Positions 32,818-41,749 of a stretch of 64,000 bases of DNA are shown one piece after another. Source of the stretch: Cherax quadricarinatus (lineage: Eukaryota; Arthropoda; Malacostraca; Decapoda; Parastacidae). Below the pieces are notes generated by a model. The model saw nothing but the letters and a program-made list of their open reading frames with translations, searched no databases and had not been told where the DNA came from. A program made the translations under genes and the position numbers. The stretch is from positions 9,577,244 through 9,641,243 of the forward strand of contig NC_091390.1 of the NCBI RefSeq assembly GCF_038502225.1, written 5' to 3'. Every line of letters begins with the position of its first letter. Within the stretch, counting starts at the first letter, position 1.

Positions 32818-34302
32818 TTAAAAGCGTTGGGTAGAAATTATCATAAGACGAGTTAACAAGTGTCGATATCGAGGGTCTTTGATAACTGTTTCAATATGCT
32901 TTATAAGTTCTGAAAGTTCACTTTTACAATCAACGTCAGGATGTTCAACAAACTTGACTGTTTTTTGGATGAGGTGAGATTTGAGTTCAGCTGGCTCCAT
33001 TTCTCGAGGATAATTTTCTGTGGTACAGAAAGATATTTCACCCCAATCAAGATACTTGTTGGATCTTGGGTCTTGGGATGGTAGTGTTGATGCTGGTGAA
33101 TGTACATTTTCTACTTCATCTTCAATGGACGAATGAGAAGATGTTTCTGGTGGAAAGGCTTCTGATTGGTCGGTTTCGTTGAGAAGTGGAGGCGATGGAG
33201 GCTTCTCATTGGACGTTGTTGGAGTGACGTCACTAGTTGTTGATGGTGTTGGAGCTGCAGGCGTAGAGGTGTTGATTAGGTCCTTGGTGAATTTTAGTAT
33301 TTCTTCCGAAGGTGGAGATGCTGGGAATATGAATGATGGCATATTATTTAGTGCAAATAACTCGTTGATGGTAGAGTTAAAAGATCCAGGTACAGCCATA
33401 TTTTGCATGTGAGCGTATAGTAGACAGTAGTGGATCTTGGTTACATCACATGTTGGAGGAGTGATGATGGTGGAGGCGGGCTGAGTAGTAGCTTGAAGTA
33501 ATTTTGTAGTGTTTGATTGGATCTTTGCAATTGCTGCATACGTTGGTGTGTTGCTAGTAGGTTTTTTCTTTGCTGCTTCTTGTGTTTTCTTCACAATATC
33601 CTTTCGTGTAGGACATTTTGCTGCCAGTGTATGGTGGTCGTTACTCTTACAGTTTAAGCACGCTGGTTGTGATGGAGCAGCAGCGGTGCAGGAACTGAAG
33701 GTGTGTCCCTCACTACCACATGTAGTGCAGAACTTCTTGTCTTTTACTGGACATGCTTTGGTGGTGTGATGGTAAGAATAACAGTTCCAGCAATGTTGAA
33801 TGTAGTGATATCTCTCTGCTTCAATGTAGGTAGGACTGATATAGTAGTAGTAAACAGCAAGACCTTCGTTCAGAGCAGTGGCAGCCATGTTGACGTCGGT
33901 GAAGGTGACCTTGAGCATGGACGATGCATTCGGGATTTTTGTGATGCTGTCAACAGTAGCCCAAGTATTTTGCGTCTCGATGGATGTCTTGAGTTCTGCT
34001 GGTGATTGAGACGTCAGAATCTTGTCCAGTTTTTTAAGGAATACTGATTTCCTGGCCTTGAGGGCAGGAGATGACATAACAGTAAACCCTTGAGCAGTAA
34101 GTGTAGTGGTGGCTTCCGTAGTGAGTAGTTTCTCTGCTTCAGCATCATCGTGACACACAACAATGAATGCTTCTTTCAGAGACAAAATGGCGTTGAATTT
34201 AACTTGCAGTGTTCCTTGAACAACAGTTGCAAGAGCAATCTTCGTTGAATCATCAACGGTACCACTTGTTGGCTTGATCTTGACACGATTTGCGTAGCTC
34301 AT
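32818..34302 (-). CDS. Gag-like ORF with RRM-like region and three CCHC zinc knuckles
   Basis: A 494-codon intact frame. Residues about 20-165 contain two predicted mixed alpha/beta segments (AFIVVCHDDAEAEKLL; MLKVTFTDVNMAATALNE) that resemble RRM folds. Three knuckles follow: C171-C184 and C192-C205 (both CX2CX4HX4C), and C215-C230 (longer spacing). The C-terminal half is Pro/Ser/Thr-rich and acidic. This layout is that of ORF1 nucleic-acid chaperones of Jockey-like non-LTR elements, which bind element RNA. No RT belonging to it lies downstream; instead it sits between two PLE-type repeats, with a TATATAAA on the same strand at about 34644-34655. It could be the product of a composite PLE-like element or an inserted LINE ORF1. 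No stop or frameshift is present. Confidence 0.8.
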   Translation of the reverse strand: MSYANRVKIKPTSGTVDDSTKIALATVVQGTLQVKFNAILSLKEAFIVVCHDDAEAEKLLTTEATTTLTAQGFTVMSSPALKARKSVFLKKLDKILTSQSPAELKTSIETQNTWATVDSITKIPNASSMLKVTFTDVNMAATALNEGLAVYYYYISPTYIEAERYHYIQHCWNCYSYHHTTKACPVKDKKFCTTCGSEGHTFSSCTAAAPSQPACLNCKSNDHHTLAAKCPTRKDIVKKTQEAAKKKPTSNTPTYAAIAKIQSNTTKLLQATTQPASTIITPPTCDVTKIHYCLLYAHMQNMAVPGSFNSTINELFALNNMPSFIFPASPPSEEILKFTKDLINTSTPAAPTPSTTSDVTPTTSNEKPPSPPLLNETDQSEAFPPETSSHSSIEDEVENVHSPASTLPSQDPRSNKYLDWGEISFCTTENYPREMEPAELKSHLIQKTVKFVEHPDVDCKSELSELIKHIETVIKDPRYRHLLTRLMIISTQRF

Positions 34303-34616
34303 CGTGCATGAAGGTGAAGACGACGCTGGTACAGGTTCCCCTCCCCAACGGGGATCGTAGGGAGACAGAGTAGGGAAGACTTCACCCAGCTACAAGAGTG
34401 CAGAGGCCAACTGTCTGCCCTGGGGCAGGCAGCCAGCTACGCACCAAGTCCTGGAGCAGGATGAAGAGTTCCTCTTCTCTTGCCTGTTCTAGTTGCTGAG
34501 TGTCGAGGTCTGATCCTCCCAACCGGGAGCAGGTACGTCTTTCCAGTGCAGTCTCTCTATGAGTCTAGTCTGAAGTCTGAGTCTCCTCCTGAAAGTCTGC
34601 CTTCTCTCTCTTCTCT

Positions 34617-34680
34617 GGAGCAAAGGCAAGAAGACTGGCGTTTATATAGGCGTCAGTGGAAGGGACGGGCAGCAGACGAG
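34617..34680 (-). promoter_or_regulatory. PLE-type internal promoter candidate
   Basis: On the minus strand this reads ctgacgcctatataaacgcc, a TATA-box-like motif followed about 30 bp downstream by the segment tttgctccag. The same 55-bp block recurs at 35033-35090 next to the truncated PLE reverse transcriptase. It lies about 340 bp upstream of the zinc-knuckle ORF start, so it could drive it. No start-site data exist. Confidence 0.5.
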
Positions 34681-34815
34681 GGCAGTCACTGGTAGGCGGG
34701 ATTCCCCAGTGGAAGTAGGTCCTTCCCAAAGAGATGGGTTAGTTGCAGCAGCCGTGAAGAAGGTCTTGTAGATGTCCTCTGAACCAAGATTCCATGATGT
34801 TGCAGTGTCGGACAA

Positions 34816-35090
34816 GTTGTGCAAGAAAGGTATAAAATACCGACAATATGAAAGTTAAGACACATGTGCAACATCTGGATATCTTTATTGTAGACGTTTC
34901 GCCATCCAGTGGCTTTATCAATACAGATTCTAGGACATAATAGGACGACAGTAGAACTATATACAAAAGATGAGGTAATCAGTCCCTAGGCCTTGGAGTT
35001 AGTGTTCACAGCATCGTGGTGGAGGAGAATCTGGAGCAAAGGCAAGAAGACTGGCGTTTATATAGGCGTCAGTGGAAGGGACGGGCAGTG
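34816..35090 (-). repeat. PLE-type terminal repeat, copy b, fused to the promoter block
   Basis: A near-identical copy of 32224-32445 joined directly to the TATA block at 35033-35090. The junction is the shared 11-bp ctggagcaaag, which in the ORF-bearing unit occurs at both 32431 and 34615. This is what deletion of the zinc-knuckle ORF between these two copies would produce. Confidence 0.8.
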
Positions 35091-35099
35091 ACTGCCCGT

Positions 35100-35893
35100 C
35101 CACATATGATTTGTTGCAGTCATTACAAGGGATTATGTATACCCCTGCAGAGGATGGAGGCTTGTCCTGTCTACTACTGGTGATGTCCTTGATGGTCGTG
35201 GTTGTGGAGGTAGATACTTGGAATGATGTTTTCGCAAAGATGTTGGAAACATGTTTGGCAATGGAGTTGGTTGGGAGGACTATGTATCTCTTCTCGGCAG
35301 TATCTTCTCTGGGTGTGTTGAAGATGTTTAATGCCCGCCGTCTGCAGTCTCTGATGAAGTGACGAGGATAGTGGAGTTTAGAAAATACTTGTTCAATTAT
35401 AGTGCATTCTTCCTCAAGGAACTCATTGCTGCAGATTCTGAGTGCACGTAGGAAAAAGCCTATAATTACACCACGTTTAGTTTTGGTGTCGTGGTGAGAG
35501 TAGAAGTGGAGAAGATCGTTTTGGTTGGTGGGTTTTCGATAGACTTTAAAACGAAGTTCGTGGTCAGCTTTGCAGAGCAGAACATCAAGGAAAGGAAGAG
35601 TGTTGTCGACTTCTTCTTCAAGTGTGAACTGGATTGAAGGCTCGACCTGGTTGAGCTTGTCTTGGAGAGCTTGAACGTTGAAGCGTTTAGGAGTTATGAG
35701 GAGAATGTCGTCAACATAACGGAGCCAGGTGACAGACGAAGGAATAATGGTGGAGAAACGTTCGGCTTCTAGATGTTCCATGTATAGGTTCGCCAGGACT
35801 ACACTGAGTGGCGAACCCATGGGTAGTCCAAAAGTCTGCTGAAAGAGGTGATTTTCGAAAGAGAAACACGTAAAGCCAACACATAGTTCAACA
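35100..35893 (-). pseudogene. Penelope-like reverse transcriptase, inverted partial copy
   Basis: The minus-strand frame has LCVGFTCFSFENHLFQQTFG, LRYVDDILLITPK (YVDD), the thumb, and the beginning of the GIY-YIG domain (GVYIIPCNDCNKSYV), where it is truncated and fused to a PLE terminus. It is almost identical to 37040-37828 on the + strand (differences such as SVVLAN/SAVLAN and CTIIEQ/CTLIEQ), forming a roughly 0.8-kb inverted repeat with a 1.15-kb spacer. At its 5' breakpoint the 12-bp aacacatagttc is duplicated. Confidence 0.88.
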
Positions 35894-35921
35894 CATAGTT
35901 CTTCGTGATTGCATCCAAGAA

Positions 35922-38105
35922 ATGGTCTTACCAAGATCTACTCCTCCTCAAATTGCCAACATCAAACCACCTTTCTCCGCTACAGCTCGGACCTACCTTG
36001 AAGAGTGTGCAGATGACTTAAACAATGCTACAAAGGAAGCTTTTCTCCAAGCCAGAACACTAGGCACAACACTCCGGGGCAACATGAACAGACGCACCGC
36101 CGAAATCATTCGCAGCAGAGTTACCACAGCGAATGTTCAACAGAAGATCAGACTTGCTAGGAAACTACAAACACTCTGCGATAATAGTAATTGGAAAAGT
36201 TTAGGAAGACCTGAAATTATTCAAAATCTTTCATCTCGTCCACTGTCAACCACAGAAACTGAAGCCCTCAGCTTAGGCCTCAAATTCGCAACAGGAATTA
36301 CGAAACCAAAACAAGACCTCAATTTCATCGCCAAAAACTACAGACACAATGACTCCGACTTCCAAAAAGGCTATCTTCAAGGCATCATCTCAGCAGCCAT
36401 CTCAACACGCAGCTCCCCAGTCATACCTCGACGTTACATCAATGCACTCAAAGGTTTAGCAGAAGACACGACCATCAGGGTCACCACCGCTGATAAAGGA
36501 GGTGGTGTTGTTATCATGAACACTGACGATTACAGGAACAAAATGCTCAATCTACTTAATGACCCAGATACCTACAAACCTCTCACAACTAACCAAGTGG
36601 ACAACCTTACTAAAACTTTTCTTCAAAGGACTCGCCGCATTTTGAGGGGCTCAGAACAAGGGAAGAAACTTCTGCACACCATGCCCAGCAACCCCAGACC
36701 TGCCAGAATGTACGGCCTGCCAAAGACTCACAAGCCTGGTATCCCACTGAGGCCCATATCCTCGGGAATAGGCAGTGCTCCCCACCAGCTCTCAGGAATT
36801 CTCGCCAAACACCTCTCTAAACTCTTGGGCACTATCAGTCCAGCACATCTCAAACACTCGGGTGATCTTCTCAACCGCATTCGCAACATCAACATCAGGA
36901 ACAAGAAACTTTCCAGCCTTGACGTGACTTCTCTATTCACCAAAGTACCTACTACACAAGCCATCGATCTCTTGCGCAGGAAAATTGACGATTCACTTGA
37001 TCTTCCCATTCCAGCCAGCGATTTCATCGACCTTGTTGAACTATGTGTTGGCTTTACGTGTTTCTCTTTCGAAAATCACCTCTTTCAGCAGACTTTTGGA
37101 CTACCCATGGGTTCGCCACTCAGTGCAGTCCTGGCGAACCTATACATGGAACATCTAGAAGCCGAACGTTTCTCCACCATTATTCCTTCGTCTGTCACCT
37201 GGCTCCGTTATGTTGACGACATTCTCCTCATAACTCCTAAACGCTTCAACGTTCAAGCTCTCCAAGACAAGCTCAACCAGGTCGAGCCTTCAATCCAGTT
37301 CACACTTGAAGAAGAAGTCGACAACACTCTTCCTTTCCTTGATGTTCTGCTCTGCAAAGCTGACCACGAACTTCGTTTTAAAGTCTATCGAAAACCCACC
37401 AACCAAAACGATCTTCTCCACTTCTACTCTCACCACGACACCAAAACTAAACGTGGTGTAATTATAGGCTTTTTCCTACGTGCACTCAGAATCTGCAGCA
37501 ATGAGTTCCTTGAGGAAGAATGCACTCTAATTGAACAAGTATTTTCTAAACTCCACTATCCTCGTCACTTCATCAGAGACTGCAGACGGCGGGCATTAAA
37601 CATCTTCAACACACCCAGAGAAGATACTGCCGAGAAGAGATACATAGTCCTCCCAACCAACTCCATTGCCAAACATGTTTCCAACATCTTTGCGAAAACA
37701 TCATTCCAAGTATCTACCTCCACAACCACGACCATCAAGGACATCACCAGTAGTAGACAGGACAAGCCTCCATCCTCTGCAGGGGTATACATAATCCCTT
37801 GTAATGACTGCAACAAATTATATGTGGGTGAAACATCAAGAGACCTCCAAACACGTATTTCAGAACACCAATATGCAAGCAGGACTGACGATACAAGGAA
37901 TGCCTATGTACAACATCGCAATTCACACAACCATTTAATTAACTACAGAAACTCAAGACTTATAGCCACAGAAGACAACACTCAATACAGAAGAATCCTG
38001 GAATCATCGCTCATCTCTACAACCACCAATTTCAACCAGAACAATGGCTTCTATAACATAGCTGAACCACACGCCAAGAAACTTCTTCATCGCTATCCCA
38101 CATAA
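35922..38105 (+). CDS. Penelope-like element reverse transcriptase with GIY-YIG endonuclease
   Basis: A 727-codon intact frame. The RT palm has SLDVTSLFTKVPT (motif A Asp, about residue 334), FGLPMGSPLSAVLANLYMEH (motif B), LRYVDDILLI (motif C, YVDD at about 430-433) and TLPFLDVLL. The C-terminal GIY-YIG nuclease begins at residue 621, with GVYIIPCNDCNKLYVGETSR then RISEH, the pattern GVY...YVG...R found in PLE endonucleases. Together they perform target nicking and reverse transcription of the element RNA in the nucleus. The frame starts at the MVLPRSTPPQ methionine; the true N-terminus may be further upstream, since the left flank is a rearrangement breakpoint. Catalytic motifs are present, so the protein may be active. 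Confidence 0.92.
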   Translation: MVLPRSTPPQIANIKPPFSATARTYLEECADDLNNATKEAFLQARTLGTTLRGNMNRRTAEIIRSRVTTANVQQKIRLARKLQTLCDNSNWKSLGRPEIIQNLSSRPLSTTETEALSLGLKFATGITKPKQDLNFIAKNYRHNDSDFQKGYLQGIISAAISTRSSPVIPRRYINALKGLAEDTTIRVTTADKGGGVVIMNTDDYRNKMLNLLNDPDTYKPLTTNQVDNLTKTFLQRTRRILRGSEQGKKLLHTMPSNPRPARMYGLPKTHKPGIPLRPISSGIGSAPHQLSGILAKHLSKLLGTISPAHLKHSGDLLNRIRNINIRNKKLSSLDVTSLFTKVPTTQAIDLLRRKIDDSLDLPIPASDFIDLVELCVGFTCFSFENHLFQQTFGLPMGSPLSAVLANLYMEHLEAERFSTIIPSSVTWLRYVDDILLITPKRFNVQALQDKLNQVEPSIQFTLEEEVDNTLPFLDVLLCKADHELRFKVYRKPTNQNDLLHFYSHHDTKTKRGVIIGFFLRALRICSNEFLEEECTLIEQVFSKLHYPRHFIRDCRRRALNIFNTPREDTAEKRYIVLPTNSIAKHVSNIFAKTSFQVSTSTTTTIKDITSSRQDKPPSSAGVYIIPCNDCNKLYVGETSRDLQTRISEHQYASRTDDTRNAYVQHRNSHNHLINYRNSRLIATEDNTQYRRILESSLISTTTNFNQNNGFYNIAEPHAKKLLHRYPT

Positions 38106-38400
38106 GAACATAGAACACTGCAGAAGGTCTACTCACAACTTGTCCAATACCCCTGCCAAGCTACCCAAGACTCTATAACCCCACCCGGTAGATCATCAGA
38201 TGCAGCATTCTCCACCTGACCTCAACATTCTGAACATGCCTATAAATACTCCCGTACCTTCCAACCCCAGGTAGATCCGTGTGTGACTTGAAAAAGCCCA
38301 CTGTGTGGGTGAAACGTTGTCAATAAAGGATCACATTATACTGCATTTTTGTTTATATTTCCATTGTGTCGGTATTTTATACCATTTATTTCCATGTAGG
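38106..38400 (+). mobile_element. PLE 3' untranslated region and terminus
   Basis: It follows the PLE stop codon. It contains acttgaaaaagcccactgtg then tgggtgaaacg (38286-38316), a degenerate hammerhead-like hairpin, an aataaa, and the terminal motif gtcggtattttataccattt at about 38370-38390, which matches the ends of the other PLE pieces. Family C sequence resumes directly after it. Confidence 0.82.
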
Positions 38401-38827
38401 TCAGAAATTTAAGACAGCAGTCAAGTTGGAAACCTAGATATTTGCCCTCTGTGTGTCTTGAAATGGGGGAACCATTTATCAATATGTTAATCTGAACATT
38501 TGAAGCTTTGTTTCCCAACAGCATGAAGTAGGTTTTGTTTATATTGAGAGTAAGTTTGTTGGTAGTTTTCCAAGTAGATATTTTTTAGTAGTTCGAGGTT
38601 TAAGGAGTTTAGATGCATTTGGGAGGTCAATCATGCAAACGAGAAAGAGAAGTGGGCCAGGGACATTACCCTGTGGGACTCCAACAACAGGTTGTGTAGT
38701 GGAGGTAACGCCATTTATGTATACATACTGGCGTCTGTTACTAGGTTAGGACAGAGTGTGTCTCTACCTCTGTAATGTTGATAAATTAGACACATGTACA
38801 ACTCTTGGGTATCTTTATTGAGGAAAC

Positions 38828-38853
38828 GTTTCGCCACACAGTGGCTTCATCAG
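38828..38853 (-). ncRNA. Hammerhead-ribozyme-like core, left arm
   Basis: Minus strand: CTGATGA, unpaired A, stem II GCCAC/GTGGC with a TGT loop, then GAAAC. Both conserved core strings are exact; the extra A before stem II and the short stem II are departures from the textbook form. A matching core lies on the other arm. Confidence 0.6.
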
Positions 38854-39025
38854 TCCATACAAAGGAGAATCTTGAAGAACAGGAGGAGAATGAGGTAATC
38901 AGTCCCTCAACCTTGAGTCGATGTGGTCAGTCCATCAAGATTGATGGACTGACCACATCGACTCAAGGTTGAGGGACTGATTACCTCATTCTCCTCCTGT
39001 TCTTCAAGATTCTCCTTTGTATGGA

Positions 39026-39051
39026 CTGATGAAGCCACTGTGTGGCGAAAC
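39026..39051 (+). ncRNA. Hammerhead-ribozyme-like core, right arm
   Basis: The + strand counterpart: CTGATGA at 39026-39032, stem II GCCAC/GTGGC at 39034-39046 with a TGT loop, GAAAC at 39047-39051. In a long palindromic transcript each arm would instead pair with the other arm, which could compete with ribozyme folding. Confidence 0.6.
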
Positions 39052-39602
39052 GTTTCCTCAATAAAGATACCCAAGAGTTGTACATGTGTCTAATTTATCA
39101 ACATGTCGGTTCTCTGAACCATTCATCTACATACCTCTGTAATGTTCAAGTGTTAGCTGCAGTAGGTATCAAATGCTTTTCGTAGGTCTATGAAAAGTCC
39201 CAGGGAAATTTCATTTTTTTCGAGTGCCGTACATAAAATTTCAAGCATATGTATAATTGCATCATTAGTACTTTTTTTCTGCCTAAATTCAAACTGACAG
39301 GAGTTAAGTATGTTGTGGGATACTAAGTAGGAGCAAACTTGCTTGTTAATAGTTTTTCGAAGATTTTAGATAGGAGCAAGTTTGATATAGGTCTATAGTT
39401 ATTCAGTTCAGTTGGATCACCTGGTTTGAGGATCAGGGTGACCCTTGCTGTCATAAGTATGGATGAGAAGGCAGAAGATTCAACAGACTTGTTAAAAAGA
39501 CTTGCAATAATTGGTGGCAACACATGAGAAGCTTTTTTGTACATGAGTGGTGGATGTAAGTTACATTGGTCTCCTGTCTTGTTCTTCAGAGTTTTGATGA
39601 GT

Positions 39603-39895
39603 TAGTTTAATATGTTTATTATGCACCCCATACCCATCCTGTGAGCGGAAGTCAAAAGATTACAAAGGTACATAATGGGTCCAGGGACTGGACCCCAAAG
39701 TTATGATAGCTGAACTAGTTACAAAGGTATTGAACTCCAGGTAGATCTGGTCACAATCTTGGCAAGTTACAGAGGTAATGAATCAGCCTGACTCCTATAC
39801 ATGGTTGCAGTCATGAACAAATTACAAAGTAATGAACCACTGATACGTCCACACCTGGTCACAGTTGTAATTAGTTATAAATGCAAATATTAAGT
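39603..39895. repeat. Unclassified dispersed-repeat-like segment
   Basis: It lies between the family C break and a (CA)n tract. It has no ORF, but contains several similar motifs of the type gttacaaaggta / gttacagaggtaatgaa, suggesting a decayed internal repeat. I cannot name the family. Confidence 0.4.
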
Positions 39896-40003
39896 GGGTC
39901 ATTCACCCACACGAGAGCGCGCACACATACACACACGAGGGCACACGCAGAGACACATGCACACGAGCGTACAAATATATGCATACACACAAGCACGAAC
40001 ACC

Positions 40004-40080
<77 letters not shown>
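39896..40080. repeat. (CA)n microsatellite
   Basis: CA-rich throughout, with about 65 bp of pure CA at 40010-40076. It abuts the 5' truncation point of the family D copy at 40081. Confidence 0.95.
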
Positions 40081-40081
<1 letters not shown>

Positions 40082-41070
40082 TGAGGGATGAGGTATCACA
40101 GTGGGCACCTGTGACGAGCGGGGTCCCACACAAGTCGGTCCTAGGACCAGTGCTATTTCTGGTATATGTGAATGACATGATGAAAGGGATAGACTCAGAA
40201 GTGTCCCTGTTCGCAGATGATGTGAAGTTAATGAGGAGAATTAAATCAGATGAGGACCAGGCAGGACTTCAAAAAGACCTGGACAGACTGGACACCTGGT
40301 CCAGCAACTGGCTTCTTGAATTCAACCCTGCCAAGTGCAAAGCCATGAAGATCGGAGAAGGGCAAAGAAGACCGCAGACAGAGTATGGACTAGGTGGCCA
40401 AGGACTGCATACCTCGCTCAAGGAGAAAGATCTTGGAGTGACCATAACCAGATAACTGCTGCAGCATATGGGCGCCTGGCAAACCTGAGAATAGCTTTCC
40501 GATACCTTAGTAAGGAATTGTTCAAGATATTTTACACTGTGTACATCAGGCCCATACTGGAGTATGCAGCACCAGTTTGGAACCTACATCTGGTCAAACG
40601 CGTCAAGAAATTAGAAAAAGTGCAAAGGTTTGCAACAAGGCTAGTTCCAGAGCTCAGGGATATGTCCTATGAAGAAAGGTTGAGGGAAATCAGACTGACG
40701 ACATTGGAGGACAGGAGGGTCAGGGGAGGCATGAAAACTACATACAAAATACTGCATGGAATAGATAAGGTAGACAAACAAGTTGTTCCAGAGAGGGGAC
40801 ACAGAAACAAGGGGTCACAATTGGAAGCTGAAGACTCAGACGAGTCAGAGGGATGTTAGGAAGTATTTCTTCAGTCATAGAGTCGTCAGGAAGCGGAATA
40901 GCCTAGCATGTGATCTAGTGGAGGCAGGAACCATACATAGCTTTAAGACGAGGTATGACAAAGCTCTGGAAGCAGAGAGAGGACCTAGTAGCGATCAGTG
41001 AAGAGGCGGGGCCAGGAGCTGAGTCTCGACCCCTGCAACCACAATTAAGTGAGTACAGTTAGGTGAGTGC
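40081..41070 (+). mobile_element. Non-LTR family D, copy 3 (3' end)
   Basis: RT palm to 3' end: ORFs 40081-40455 ([20 protein letters not shown]) and 40335-40859 (VYIRPILEYAAPVWNLHLVK), then 40783-41001 (FFSHRVVRKRNSLA). Frameshifts occur near 40440 and 40780. The 3' tail has ttaagtgagtacagttaggt. About 90% similar by eye to copy 2 on the opposite strand at 2829-3925. Confidence 0.86.
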
Positions 41071-41079
41071 ACACATGCT

Positions 41080-41637
41080 TTATTTACAGCTAGCAAAGTC
41101 AGGGTATTTCTCCAGAATGGTCTGTAATATACCACTGTGGATAAAATACACTGCCATTTCTTGAAAATTTCTGAGTGAGTTGTCTCTAAATTCATTAATT
41201 TGATCGCACTCCAGTACATAATGACGCAAGGTGTGACAATAGTCCATCTGGCAAAGTTTACATTTCGTTTGGTCTACATCTGGTGGTGGTGATTTAACCT
41301 GCCATAGATACTTGTAACCTAGCCGGAGCCATGCGGTAGTGACATCCAAGAGTCTGCTTATCTTCTTGGATGCACCATAGACAAGTGGCTCCTCCTGCAT
41401 GAAGGAATGACGATAGATGAACTGACTTGAGTCAATCTCCCTAAGTCTGAAGTCAATAAAATTCAATTGAAGTTCTTTTCGTATTATTGTTCTCAAACTA
41501 CTACATGACAAGCCAAGATTGTAATCTACTCCCTCTTTGAAAGCATACAGCTTAGCCAATTTATCAGTTTTATCATGCATCTGAAGACCAATGTGAGATA
41601 GAATCCACAGCATGTGCACTCTGACTCCTCTGTCCAC
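41080..41637 (-). pseudogene. Family E RNase H end and C-terminal zinc finger
   Basis: 185 codons. The beginning, VRVHMLWILSHIGLQMHDKT, corresponds to the last RNase H strand and helix (usually W-V-P-S-H-x-G-I-x-G-N-E-x-A-D), with D of HDKTDKLAK present. Near the end, CKLCQMDYCHTLRHYVLEC is a CCHC-type finger found at the C-terminus of such elements. A frameshift separates it from the preceding piece. Confidence 0.82.
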
Positions 41638-41749
41638 AATCTTACCATACCTATGTCTGGCTTCTCACACAATCATGCCACAATTTATACTTAATGAGTT
41701 GAGAGCATTTATGAATGACAGAGAATCAGTTACAATTAAAGTGTCAACC

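Larger units (their letters stand above)
38765..39146. mobile_element. Palindromic PLE-terminus element with hammerhead-like cores and 15-bp duplication
   Basis: The insertion 38780-39131 is bounded by tacctctgtaatgtt at 38765-38779 and 39132-39146. Positions 38780 to about 39100 form an almost perfect palindrome centred at 38939/38940, with arms of about 160 bp and a 2-bp centre. Beyond it on the right is about 30 bp of terminal sequence including gtcggttctctgaacc. Each arm carries one hammerhead-like core, on opposite strands. No ORF is present, so it would depend on an autonomous PLE. Confidence 0.9.
38400..39602 (-). mobile_element. Non-LTR family C, copy 2, 3' part
   Basis: The minus strand gives family C RT remnants: LNNYRPISNLLLSKIFEKLL and VTLILKPGDPTELN (39544-39323), KTYFMLLGNK and ILINGSPISRHTEGKYLGFQ (38524-38336). 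It is interrupted by the palindromic element at 38780-39131 and ends at 39602, where other elements are inserted. The remainder continues from 42998. Confidence 0.83.

Noticed and set aside
32224..35036. LTR retrotransposon with LTRs at 32224-32445 and 34816-35036
   Set aside because: The repeats carry the hairpin-GAAAC and taccgac ends of the PLE copies in this window rather than TG...CA ends, and no pol lies between them.
35922..38105. Host telomerase or a host GIY-YIG nuclease
   Set aside because: The combination of RT (YVDD) and C-terminal GIY-YIG in one ORF, with PLE-type termini and other fragments nearby, fits a Penelope-like element; no telomerase-specific motifs are seen.
38775..39104. 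The perfect palindrome as a pure assembly artefact
   Set aside because: It is flanked by different family C sequences and a 15-bp duplication, which an artefact would not create. Long-read confirmation would still be useful.
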